From: Acephala macrosclerotiorum
Lineage: Eukaryota > Ascomycota > Leotiomycetes > Helotiales > Mollisiaceae
Assembly (NCBI GenBank): GCA_014904845.1
Contig: MU119370.1
Coordinates: 1-64,000 of the forward strand
DNA length: 64,000 nt
Reading direction: 5' to 3'
Part shown: one piece after another, positions 45,717 to 55,788 of the stretch
How the letters are laid out: every line of letters starts with the position of its first letter
Position numbering within the stretch: position 1 is the first letter of the stretch
Translations under genes and position numbers: made by a program
Notes under the pieces: model-generated
Told to the model about the DNA's origin: nothing
Seen by the model: the letters and a program-made list of their open reading frames with translations, nothing else
Databases searched by the model: none

Positions 45717-46377
45717 CTTTTTCATTTCAATATCATCGTGCACAGTCGATAAATCTTCATGGGTCGTTAGTGCAGATGGATCGTGCATTAATTGTCAATC
45801 TTACTTTTGAACTTGGAGGTTTATCGGGCCATAAAAATATATGAACAGGATTGTAAGTGTAAATTGATAGAGTTATTATGCGGCGCGAGCTTAGCTGTTA
45901 GAAAAGTCTACTGGATAAGTAAAGGCTAGTATTAGGATAATAAAAATAATATGCAATAATGTATACTTGTACCTTCGTACTATTTTATCAAGTGAAGCAA
46001 ATAAAGTCGAGTAGTAATAATCACCAAAAAATGGGAGACGCTGCTGACGAGCAACATCCTATCGGTGTCCAGTCGCAGTAGGAAAGGGAGTGGTTAATGC
46101 TGAAATCTCCAAGATATGATCAACGAAGCAACACCCTGTGGATGAATTGCGCTTGTATATAGTAATGATACGATTTGACTGATTATCAAGACTATGCGCG
46201 AGCGAATCATTATACCTTAATGTTTTCATCGCTGTTCATCCATGTTAATCCCTAGTTCCATCGCTGATACTCCTAGAAATTGAAGATATTGGGCTTAAAG
46301 TTGCATATCTTTCAAGGTATTTCGCACAATTTTGCTGTATCCTTCAATCTTCAACCAGCATGGGCGTCTCATGGAAT
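45717..46377. other. Intergenic, nothing recognised
   Basis: Downstream flank of the third NLR: AT-rich sequence with no supported feature. Confidence 0.45.
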
Positions 46378-46887
46378 TCAGAAGCGCTCCCCAAAGATAC
46401 GCGCTAGTAAGTCAGGAAGAGCAAGACCCAAACTCTTGGAGATATCTGCCGACTGAGCTGACTGGAGACTAAGATTGTCGCGGTTGGATTCATCGAGCCC
46501 AGGGGAATCTGTCAGTCTATTCCGATCCTCTGATATATATGTAAGATCTCGCATCTTGATCTTAGGGAGACTCTTTTGAAGCCCAATTCCTGGTAAGTAC
46601 GTTAGCCTCTGCCCGTGTTCTTGCGCTGTATGTTTAATTATAACGCCACAGGATGGGCGCGTGTGCGAAAATAGCCCTACCAGTTGAGAGGGTTCGCCGC
46701 TTATCCCAATACAACTCAAACTTGTCTCTCGATACAAGAGATCTCGTTGAACGCTCCAGAAAATATTGCCAACTCGAGGACAACGTTGAGTGTAGAAGGC
46801 CGTAGAAAGTAGTATACCCCCTGTTTTCCTCCACTCTGGCCTCTTTGAAGAAACAGGACGCGAAGTTAATTGCAGCTTAGTGGACAC
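46378..46887 (-). CDS. Unrecognised ORF (169 codons)
   Basis: A minus-strand open frame starting from a TTG, with no ATG-led full version. It contains stretches such as LQKSLPKIKMRDLTYISED. No domain, signal peptide or homology is recognised. It could be a remnant like its neighbours or a chance frame. Confidence 0.2.
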   Translation of the reverse strand: MSTKLQLTSRPVSSKRPEWRKTGGILLSTAFYTQRCPRVGNIFWSVQRDLLYRETSLSCIGISGEPSQLVGLFSHTRPSCGVIIKHTAQEHGQRLTYLPGIGLQKSLPKIKMRDLTYISEDRNRLTDSPGLDESNRDNLSLQSAQSADISKSLGLALPDLLARIFGERF

Positions 46888-47219
46888 AAGATTCTCTGTA
46901 ATCTAATATGTACAAAGTTTGTGCGCTATACTCCTCCCAAATCTACCCTCTCTGAAGTGAGCAATTGCCTTCATTCGGCAACAGGAGACGCTACTCGCCA
47001 CACGAGAACTCTGGGATTCTAATATCCGAGCTTCAAGAACCAAGATAGTTAACCTGGTCTCCTCGTCCCATTCTCTGGATCGGTGGACGACAGAATAAGC
47101 GGGGTGTGAGTTAAGTCTCCGGCTTCTCGCTGGATCTTGTAGAAGTATTGGAGATGGAGCGTGCTGTTCAGGTAATTTTCACGTTGTGTGATAATGGACA
47201 AGAAGGTGCTATCCAAGGG

Positions 47220-48400
47220 CCACTTGATATGTTTAAGTAGATAGTACTACAGCTGCTCAGGTCATGCCCAGAAGTTGTGCTTCAACCCCAGAATCTGGAG
47301 AAGCTATTTCTAGAACGATTCCAGGCCCCTGGGCAGTCACCAGAGGACGCGTACAAGGTCTTAGCGGATATTCTAAAGATAGTCGATGCCCAGTGTCAGA
47401 GAGAAGCGAAAGAGTTGTTCTTGCTGATTGATCGAGTGAATATGTTGCTAACGAAAATGAACCTATAGGATAAGCAGAGATTTTTTTTAAGGCATTCTGG
47501 CGGTTGATTGAGGTACAAGGCTTTGAGGATTTTGGTAACGAGTCAGCTTCATATTGAGGAGGTGGATATTGAAAAGAGGATGAAAGAAGGGTTAATGGAA
47601 AATTGGCTCGATACGACCAAGCCTCTTCCGATGCATTCAAGTCAGTACAAAGGGAGGATTATGTAGCCTAGCTCTATATTCACCAGAAAGAAGTTGCATC
47701 ATCACACACAAGGAATTTCTAGTTTTCAAAGTGTAGATCCATCCTGTGACTCGGATAAGGCTATTTAGCAGCTAAACCCTTAAAGTAAGATCAATACCGG
47801 AGTCCAGGATTCCTTCCGCCTTCAAATTCCAGTCCACCCCAACGACGATTGGCAGAAGATCCAAAAACTCCAACGTGACATCTGGGAAATACGCGCCGAG
47901 CTCCGGGGACTACGGAAGTAGCTCCGAGAAAAGCAATGCGCCAATATGCTGCTAATTGTAGTTAGGATACAGCTTAGGTCACAGCAGCAACTGCTCGGAT
48001 CTAAAGGTGGGAGTGGAAAACGCTCATGCCGAGATTTTGGTGTGGGATTAGCTACTATCACATTGGCGGTAAGTCCATAAACAGCCTCCCATCCAACGAT
48101 CGGGTTTTTCATCTTTCGCCCTGTAGCGAAAGTCGAGAAGTTCTTCCTCGGAAAGGCCAATATGGGGACGAGAATTTTAAAGCAACCCCGGGACATTGGG
48201 AGCGCTCATGTTCCAGAGTTACTCCTCCTAAGTAATGCTTGTCCAATTCGTCTACTTCTTCATCGCATCTCATCATCAGTCTTAGAGTGGCTTTACTAAC
48301 TATTATAGATAATACTGGCGCTGGTGCAACGTTGTCTTCTAGTGTTTGGTTACTCGCCGTCATTACTTTGTCTATTATCATTGCCCTGATTATTCAGTAC
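47220..48400 (+). pseudogene. Remnants of STAND-type (and possibly a second) gene
   Basis: Plus-strand fragments in different frames look like one or two decayed proteins. From 47262 there is QLLRSCPEVVLQPQNLEKLF, then LADILKIVDAQCQREAKELF and LLIDRVNMLLTKMNL. After a frame break ALRILVTSQLHIEEVDIEKR follows. The arrangement recalls the NTPase region of fungal STAND proteins (a D-x-x-D/E-like LLIDR near a phosphate site), but the Walker A is not visible. From 47822 a coiled-coil-like piece (QKIQKLQRDIWEIRAELRGL) is interrupted by TAG at 47919-47921, then QLREK-type sequence resumes. A hydrophobic tail (SSVWLLAVITLSIIIALIIQ) ends near 48407. I see no intact reading frame. Confidence 0.6.
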
Positions 48401-48769
48401 ATCCCCTGACCTTCGACATGGCACCGCTGGCAGAAGCAAGGCAGCTAGTGCAATGTCTACGAATGGCTAGGAGATTCTGCTCAGCGTTCGAATTTGAGGC
48501 CGGGTTGAACATCGGGCTTGGAATTGAAGAGAAGAAAGACTTCATTGACACAAGACCACGTATATTCGAGTGTATGAAGAAGCGAAGGTCAATTGGAAAC
48601 TCTAATGTTTTTTTACTGATACAAGTTGTAACGAACGACAGTCATCCCACCTATCTAAACACCTAATTCTAAAGAACTTTTCTAATCAACATTCATCACC
48701 CTCTTAGTTGCGGAAGTGCGAAGGAGGGGTTCCAGGAGGAGCAGCTCCACCACCAGATCCACCACTGCT

Positions 48770-49852
48770 CTAATTCTCAACACCACCACTGGCATACAAA
48801 CTCGCAGCCGGAGTAACGGTCTCTTCAGTCGTAAGATCAATGCCGAACGCAATCCATCCGAAGATACCAGATGAGACATCATCGCCTAGTAGAGAGTACT
48901 CGACAACAGGATCCGAGCTCGCAGCTTCCTCGGCGAAGATGGTGTCTGCTGAGTTCAAAGTGAGGTCTTGTGTGTTGGTCGAGTATGGCGAGGTAGCTTC
49001 AACGAGAGTGATGAGATCTTGATCGAAAAAGAGCTGTCCTACATGGGACACGTAGCCGCCGCCATAAGTACCATTCTCGTATGTTGTGCCGTTGAAGTGT
49101 GCCAGGACATGGATGTGGTTTGCCCTGCTGGTGTAGTGACCTGGGAACAGAGTTGTGAACTGTGCCACACCTTCAGCATCGGTGGGCTGGAGACCACGGA
49201 GGAAGGTGGCGTTGATGTTTGCCGTATCGGAGGAGTCGCCGTTGCCGGAAGCCACGATGCCGGAGTAGACACCGGTGGAGTTACAATGCCAGATCTCGAT
49301 CACGGCATCAGTGACAGGGTCGCAGGTTGCCATGTCGATAACTTGTGTGTCGAGGATTAGTTCTACACCCTCTTGGTCTTCGACGATGTTCTTGCGAACG
49401 TATTCGCCAGAGACATAGTATGGGCCTTGGGTAACTTCGGGGGACAGAACACATGAGTTGTTGCCGGCAAAGAGGATGGCCTCGTCGGTAGCATTGGAAT
49501 AGGCGGTGCTTGACAAGTGGGTAGTGTTGAGGATGGAATCGGCATCGCGGACTCTGAGGTATGGTGTGTCTGATTAGGGATTAGTGAGGGCACCTTCTTA
49601 GAGAACGAACATCATACCGGCGACAATACTTCGCTTCTTGCGAGCATCCTTAGCAATAGCAGCTCGACGAGCAATGTCGCGCTTGTCCATACCACGAGCC
49701 TTCATCTTTGCAGCACAGTGACTGAGGTCGCGCTTGCTGGTTTGCATGAAAGCAGCGCGCTCTGCCATTTCGGCGCGGATATCATGACCTGGATGTGCGA
49801 GGGCAGTCGAAGCCAAAGCAGAAGCTGCAAGGAAGGAGGTGATGAACTGCAT
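48770..49852 (-). CDS. Extracellular intradiol-type dioxygenase
   Basis: Two exons, 49852-49618 and 49569-48770 (48-bp intron), give 344 aa. MQFITSFLAASALASTALA is a signal peptide; a Lys/Arg-rich pro-region (residues 20-75, several KR sites) precedes the catalytic part. Residues 120-330 resemble fungal extracellular catechol dioxygenase-like proteins: QGPYYVSGEY (Fe-ligand Tyr), AVIEIWHCNSTGVYSG, and HYTSRANHIHVLAHF (H-x-H Fe ligands). It probably cleaves aromatic rings outside the cell, for example from lignin or plant phenolics. The protein stops at EN with TAG (48770). In the same frame a Gly/Ser/Pro-rich stretch (SSGGSGGGAAPPGTPPS) continues to a TAA at 48704-48706, which suggests a shortened low-complexity tail. 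Confidence 0.88.
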
Positions 49853-51274
49853 GGTGACGACTGGAAATTGATAAAGGATGAAAATTGCTGATTGGAATGA
49901 AAGAGAATGTAGGAGATGAGGATGAGTGAGAGCAGGATGATGGTGAAGAAATCCAGACCGAGAGCAGACTGGCTGTTATATACAGGTGCTCCATGTGGAC
50001 GATTATCACAACATATCGCCAAGAACAGACGACGTTCGTGGCTGCGTACTTGAAGATCCTTCCATCTGATTGTCCCTAATGATCTGAGTGCCGTGAATAG
50101 GGTAGAGCAGTGACGTTTCGTCCGAAATAATTTAGAAGATGAGGCGTTCAGAGGCTCTGTTACCCCACAGTCCACCTCCCCACTCAGTAAGCTTGGCGAT
50201 GTTTGACCAATTCGGGCACTCCTATTGGCCACCAGCTCAAAAGATTTCTGGCGAGAAACTTTGATCGGCAGGCTGATGGCAATAACCTCAAGGAAAGAAA
50301 ATTACTCGTTTGTTTATGCTTGCGGCAGACGCGTAGTCCTTCCGTGGTTGTTGAGGGAGGTTTTTTTTTGGGTCGGTAAAAGACAACGCGCGTTCCCGAA
50401 GTGGACAGGTCTTGGCGAGCTTCAATATGCATAAACTGAAAACATCAGGAGAAGGCGCAGCAAATCATGCGGATGGCATTTGCATGACGAACAGATGTTT
50501 CAAAATCCAAAAGATCTTCGTTCGGCTAGCCAAAAATACACAAATTGACATGGTGTGGCCACTCTCGCCTGGACGAAGCTGGCACAACATGTACCGAAGA
50601 GAGTCGTCGACCGTGAGTCCTTCTTCCTCCCAAAGAAACATCTGACTGGACAAAAGATGGAGTAGACAATTCTCGAAGTTCTTGGTATGAACGTCCCCCT
50701 TTCCAGGAGACAGCTCCACAGTCTTGCGAAGACCCCTTTGCTGCGAACCACTCATCGGGATTTCACACCCATGAGTCAAGCCGGCCGTGTGGTCGCCATC
50801 ATTCATAACCTCGAGTCCAATTTGATTGAGTGGTGAGTTTGTGCGTTGCGGTCGTCGTTCAGTACATTCTTCTCGATCGGCGTCCGCTTCTCGCACACCC
50901 TAAGGACCAGTTAGCATCATAATCGGGACCAATTCGCAAAGGCTGAACTCTTCATACAGTCGCACTAGAGATCATTAGTCAACATCGACATTCATCGATT
51001 GCATGGCGACCTGCATTTTTTAGCGTTGACCCCTCATTATGTATGAGGCAATATCCGCCCCCGCAAACTCTACACATGAGCTGAGTTCGTTTGATACATT
51101 CGTGGCACTAGTAATGTCAGCAATACTACTGGAAATTGAGGTAGATACTTACATTCGGACCACACTCGAAGCAGCTTCTGTGAACTCCTGGCTAGGGATC
51201 AGTCAGCATTGTCCACGCCACGCAAGACACAAAGAAATCAAGTCTATCCCATACGTTTCCTCTGTGAAGTTGTT
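49853..51274. other. Intergenic, unassigned minus-strand ORF at 50465-50896
   Basis: Includes the dioxygenase promoter. The minus-strand frame at 50465-50896 (KDGDVHTKNFENCLLHLLSS-like segment and WEEEGLTVDDSLRYMLCQLR) has protein-like character but no family and no confident start. It might be a gene fragment. Nothing else is supported. Confidence 0.3.
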
Positions 51275-52783
51275 TCAACCCCACATCCCGTTGCTGCCCG
51301 CCCCGGACGTCATTTCCGCGACAAGACAGTCTTCAACACAGAGACCCATATGTACCTTGACATGCTTCTCAGGATGTCCGCCGATAGTACCAGGCACGGT
51401 TTCCCATGGTTCTGGCGAGCCCTGCGGTTGGGCGTTGTCCGGAATCTCATAACAATCTTCACACCACCACTTATGGCAATTCTCGCAGAATCGACCTTTC
51501 AGACAATCCATACATCTCACCAGCAGGCGATCATCCTGAGGTAAAAATGGCACCTTGGCAGATTTCGACGTCGACGAATGCAGTGGTGGGGGAGCGAGTA
51601 GGGGAAAGTGGGACAGAGGAGAGGTCCCAAACTTGGAGAACCCTTCTGGTGCTTTTCCACACCCTACACATCCACTAAGAGCATGTGTTGCAACTCGAGA
51701 CGAGAGATGGGAGCATCTGCTGTGATACCAAGGGGCTTTCGCGTGTGGTTCGCTCTCGAAAGTGGCAGTAGAATGGCGGGGACCACGGCACAGCACTGCG
51801 TCAAAGCTAATGATCCCTTGGCAATAGAATATGGCGTGGGCCCATTCCTGGGACGGCACCTTGCCAATGACTTTCCCACTGGCTTGATACCATTTGTCAC
51901 TACCACTCTCCAACTCGTCAGCAAGTGTCTCGCCGGACTTCTGGTTCCCACGTGCCCCAATCTGAGCGCCATGAGAGCGTATAACTCCGCCATATGATGA
52001 ATCAATACCCGCAGGATATGTGCTGACTTTCCGAGCTAGGCGACGAACTGGAGAGGCATCTTTGGCGCCAAAGATATACAGTCCCTGAAGTTTCGGTGTA
52101 TTCGTAGGTCTCGAGGGGCGAACAGCATAGATAAGTGCTTGCTGCAACTTGCGTTCGTTGAGGTTTTGGACTTCCCTAATTGACAATAGTCGAACATTGT
52201 AATCTTCGAGCAGAAGAATCTCGCAGACCAGATCGGAGGTCACCGAAAGTCCATCTAGGACGAGAGTCTGGACATCTCGGAGGATGTGTCGTCGTTTGAG
52301 GGTGTTTAAGATACCACGAAGTGGTCCCCCATAGAAGCTGTGACTTTATTAACAGATGCTAAGGTATGCTGGTACTGATTCTCACTCGTCCTCAGTGACG
52401 TTCTCGTCTAGTTGAACATTCCGCCACACTTCGCCACCATGGTCAATGGCTGCTATCTCAAATTGCGCCTGCCTGACTCTTGTCAAGTCAACATGTCTAA
52501 AGACATTCGGGGTGTCGTGCACAAGCTCCTTGAAAGAATTCGAGGTGGCTCCAAGAGCAAGGAGCGAGGCTACCGGTAAGTACGGTGTGGTTTGATATAG
52601 AACCAGCGAATTGGAAAGTAGTTGAAGCAGAGTTATCGGCAGATCAGAATCGTGTGGTTGAGTTGAAGGGCTTGACTCCATGTCACTCATAGATATATTC
52701 GTGTCGTTGGTCGTGCCTTCGTTAACGTCGTTGATGTTGTTGTTGAGAAGATGCGTTGGCCGTGTTGAGAAGGAACGCATCAT
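51275..52783 (-). CDS. Conserved fungal F-box-like / ubiquitin-pathway protein
   Basis: Two exons, 52783-52386 and 52337-51275 (48-bp intron), give 486 aa. An F-box-like helix pair near residues 60-95 (LPVASLLALGATSNSFKELV) is followed by DTPNVFRHVDLTRVRQAQFE. The middle has leucine-rich-like and basic segments (FYGGPLRGILNTLKRRHILR, VRLLSIREVQNLNERKLQQA). The C-terminus has zinc-binding CVGCGKAPEGF and a cluster CMDCLKGRFCENCHKWWCED. This order matches a strongly conserved fungal family often annotated as F-box or ubiquitin-fusion-degradation protein. It would choose substrates for an SCF-type ubiquitin ligase, though this is not shown by the sequence. It shares its upstream region with the UFD1-like gene. 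Confidence 0.82.
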
Positions 52784-53032
52784 GGTTCGAGACTAGTGCA
52801 CGTGCCCTCAGAGTTTCCCGCTAACTTTAAGCTTAATCCTTATCAGCTTATCAGGAATTAATGCCTGAGGTTCTAGTGGCATCTTCTCGAAGTTCTGACA
52901 AACTCGACCTCCCAGTCCAGTTTCTTATTCACCAGACCACTTATTATCTGTCTTTTAGAATTCCTATTTCTTATCCCCTTGATTTTCAAACCGTCTGCGC
53001 AAATTTCTACTCTAGATCTACCATATTTCATC
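52784..53032. promoter_or_regulatory. Shared divergent promoter region of F-box and UFD1-like genes
   Basis: 249 bp separates the two start codons, which point away from each other, so the region should hold both promoters. No conserved motif was identified by eye. Confidence 0.5.
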
Positions 53033-55342
53033 ATGGCAACGCCGCAGGACATCTCCCTGTCGTGGACTGGAGTATTTACAGTGGCGGCGCAGAACAAAAC
53101 ACTCCCGGGAGACAAGATTCTTCTTCCACAATCTGCTCTCGAACAGCTCTTAGCTGCATCCACAGTCATAGTACCTGCTGCAAACCGACCAAATGCCCCA
53201 GCATTCGACCCTTTCAACCCATACTCCCTCGCAGCAGCACGTGCCGAACAGTCGCAGTGGAGAGACACACAACAGCTCCCACATCCGCTTACATTTCGAT
53301 TGGTGAACACGAAGAATGGGAATGTGGTACATGCGGGTATTCGAGAGTTCTCTGCAGAGGAAGGCGAGGTAGTGCTGAGCCCGTTTCTGCTCGAGGCATT
53401 GGGGATCAGTAAGAATGCACTCAAGTCGAAGAACACGACTCGGGCAGGATCACCATCTGCGCCGATAGATCTCACGAAGGAGGAAATGATAGACCTTACG
53501 AATGATGAACCAGAAGATGAAACCCCTCGAATGACCATTCATGCGAAGCAGTTGCCAAAGGGTACCTATGTTCGACTGCGACCACTGGAGGCTGGATACA
53601 ACCCAGAAGATTGGAAGTCATTGTTGGAAAGATATCTGCGGGAAAATTTCACTACACTTACGAAGGACGAGATATTGACTGTGCGAGGATCGAAGTTAGA
53701 AGAGTTCCGCTTCCTCATCGACAAGTTTGCGCCCGAAGGAGATGGAATCTGCGTGGTCGATACAGACTTGGAGGTGGACATTGAGGCTCTGAACGAAGAG
53801 CAGGCGAGGGAGACCCTGAAGCAGATCATGGCCAAGTCCCAGAAGGCACCGGGTACCGCTGAGGGAAGTTCTGCTGGAGGAGACTTGAGTATATGGAAAC
53901 CAAGCACTGGGCAGGTTCTCGACGGAGGCTACGTAGACTACCGGCTACCGTCCTGGGACCGAAGTCAGGCTATAAATATCGAATTATCGACGGAAGATGG
54001 AGAAGACCTTGAACTGTTTGTCAGTCCATACTCTTCACGCCAACGAGCCAAACCACGCGACGACGAACACGTCTTTGGGGACTTCGGGAACGATTCTGCG
54101 AAGACCATCACAATTTCGTCAACCAATATTGAATTGGAGAACGCGGAGGCCTTGTACATCTCTGTGTATGCGAGAGGAGAGTGCTCGGGGTCTTCGCCAC
54201 ATAAGTTCTCCCTGGCAGTTAACTTGGGTGCGCAACAGAATCGCTCTGCAAAGAACCCAGTATCACTCGATGAAGACATCCAGATGCACGGTCCCGACGA
54301 GGAGCAGTGTAAGAACTGCCACCAATGGGTGCCAAAGCGAACAATGATGCTGCACGAGAATTTCTGCTTGCGAAACAACATTCTCTGTCCCAGTTGCCAG
54401 AATGTGTTCCAGAAGAAGTCTGCAGAATGGGAGAATCACTGGCACTGCGAGCATGACTCTGCACACGGAAACTCTGCAGTCAGCAAGGCACAGCACGACT
54501 CGATCGTACACACATCTCGAAAATGCCCAAATTGTCCCTACGAGGCTACGAATCTCCGAGATCTTGCTTCACACCGCACCTCAACCTGTCCAGGAAAGCT
54601 GATCTTGTGCCAGTTCTGCCATCTCGAAGTTCCGCAGGAAGGTGATCCATTCGATCCTTCCCCAGAGGCTCTGATTTCGGGTCTTACAGAACACGAACTT
54701 GCAGATGGTGCACGAACTACTGACTGCCATCTCTGCTCCAAGATCATCCGTCTAAGAGACATGGCTACCCACTTGAAGCACCACGAACTCGAGAAGGCAA
54801 CCAAGTCTAAGCCTGAGATTTGTCGAAATATCAACTGTGGTAGGACCTTACATGGTGTTGGCAAGAACGGGGAGATTGGAGCTGGCAGCAGAATGGGCCA
54901 GGGACCTGGCAACGACCTTGGTTTGTGTAGCATCTGTTTCGGACCTCTCTATGTGAGTATGCACGACCCTGAAGGAAAGGCAATGAGACGACGCATTGAA
55001 CGGCGATATGCGTCACAACTGATCACCGGGTGTGGCAAGAAATGGTGCCAGAACGAGTACTGCAAGACCGCTGCGAAGAACACTGGCAGAGGAGTTTCGG
55101 CTGCGACGGCCCAAGAGGCTCTCCCAAAGATCAAACCTTTGATCAACAACCTCCCCTACAAGGATGAACCGATGTATTTCTGTGTTGATGAGGGGAGCCA
55201 GAAGAGGCGTGGGTTTGCGGAACTGATCGCCGCTGAGAAGGTGTACGATTTAGAATGGTGTATTGCTGCATGCGAGGCAGAGACCGGCAACCTCGATTCA
55301 GCTCGCACATGGCTGCAGAATTGGGCACCAAAGAAGAAGTGA
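53033..55342 (+). CDS. UFD1-like ubiquitin-fusion-degradation protein with zinc fingers and AZUL-like domain
   Basis: A single exon of 769 aa from MATPQDISLSWTG. Residues 1-200 form the double-psi-barrel UFD1 region (LPGDKILLPQSALEQLL, AKQLPKGTYVRLRPLE, KGTYVRLRPLEAGY). Residues about 425-600 hold Cys/His-rich zinc fingers (CKNCHQWVPKR, CPSCQNVFQ, CPNCPYEATNLRDLASH). A segment near 660-710 resembles the AZUL zinc finger of Ube3a (TGCGKKWCQNEYCK). The tail from about 725 (RGFAELIAAEKVYDLEWCIA) is UBA-like. UFD1 works with Cdc48 and Npl4 in drawing ubiquitylated proteins to the proteasome; this fused architecture is the usual long form in filamentous fungi. It is probably cytosolic/nuclear. The upstream in-frame extension from 52979 begins at TTG or an intergenic ATG and was not used. 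Confidence 0.88.
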   Translation: MATPQDISLSWTGVFTVAAQNKTLPGDKILLPQSALEQLLAASTVIVPAANRPNAPAFDPFNPYSLAAARAEQSQWRDTQQLPHPLTFRLVNTKNGNVVHAGIREFSAEEGEVVLSPFLLEALGISKNALKSKNTTRAGSPSAPIDLTKEEMIDLTNDEPEDETPRMTIHAKQLPKGTYVRLRPLEAGYNPEDWKSLLERYLRENFTTLTKDEILTVRGSKLEEFRFLIDKFAPEGDGICVVDTDLEVDIEALNEEQARETLKQIMAKSQKAPGTAEGSSAGGDLSIWKPSTGQVLDGGYVDYRLPSWDRSQAINIELSTEDGEDLELFVSPYSSRQRAKPRDDEHVFGDFGNDSAKTITISSTNIELENAEALYISVYARGECSGSSPHKFSLAVNLGAQQNRSAKNPVSLDEDIQMHGPDEEQCKNCHQWVPKRTMMLHENFCLRNNILCPSCQNVFQKKSAEWENHWHCEHDSAHGNSAVSKAQHDSIVHTSRKCPNCPYEATNLRDLASHRTSTCPGKLILCQFCHLEVPQEGDPFDPSPEALISGLTEHELADGARTTDCHLCSKIIRLRDMATHLKHHELEKATKSKPEICRNINCGRTLHGVGKNGEIGAGSRMGQGPGNDLGLCSICFGPLYVSMHDPEGKAMRRRIERRYASQLITGCGKKWCQNEYCKTAAKNTGRGVSAATAQEALPKIKPLINNLPYKDEPMYFCVDEGSQKRRGFAELIAAEKVYDLEWCIAACEAETGNLDSARTWLQNWAPKKK

Positions 55343-55788
55343 TGGGCAGGTTTGGGACGACCTGGTTCTTTTGGGTTGCATAGCGACGGCGTACTGCATA
55401 ACGATGGCTGCATTTGCATGGTAAATGGATAATAGATACCACGGTAGACATGACAATAGACATTTACGACTTGATGACAGAAACGTTGCATGGTATCACC
55501 AAGTGAACCTTGCACAACTTCGAGATGGCTTGGTCCACCTTTCAGGCCATTCGTATTAATTATTATTCTTGTTCAGGAAAGCAAATAACAACAGTGACTA
55601 CTTCCCCCGTCCTACTCTTGGGAACACTGCTAAAAACCCGGGAGAGTTGCCAACCCTTTGAGACTACCCCGCGAAAGGGGGTCTGCCACGTGATCCGAAC
55701 CTCGGCTATTGTCCAACCATCTTTCACTTTGCTCCTTCCACCTCCATCTTCCAACCGTTCTCTTCCCGTCCATCAGTCGCGCACAACA
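55343..55788. other. Intergenic, nothing recognised
   Basis: Contains the UFD1 gene's downstream region and the esterase promoter with a pyrimidine-rich stretch before 55789. Confidence 0.45.

Noticed and set aside
48721..48771. GCTCCACCACCAGATCC in the dioxygenase tail as a further palindromic element
   Set aside because: It resembles one arm only by Gly/Pro-rich coding; no paired arm or 39-bp spacing.
50465..50896. 143-codon minus-strand ORF as a gene
   Set aside because: No reliable ATG start, no family and no splice partners; left as unassigned.
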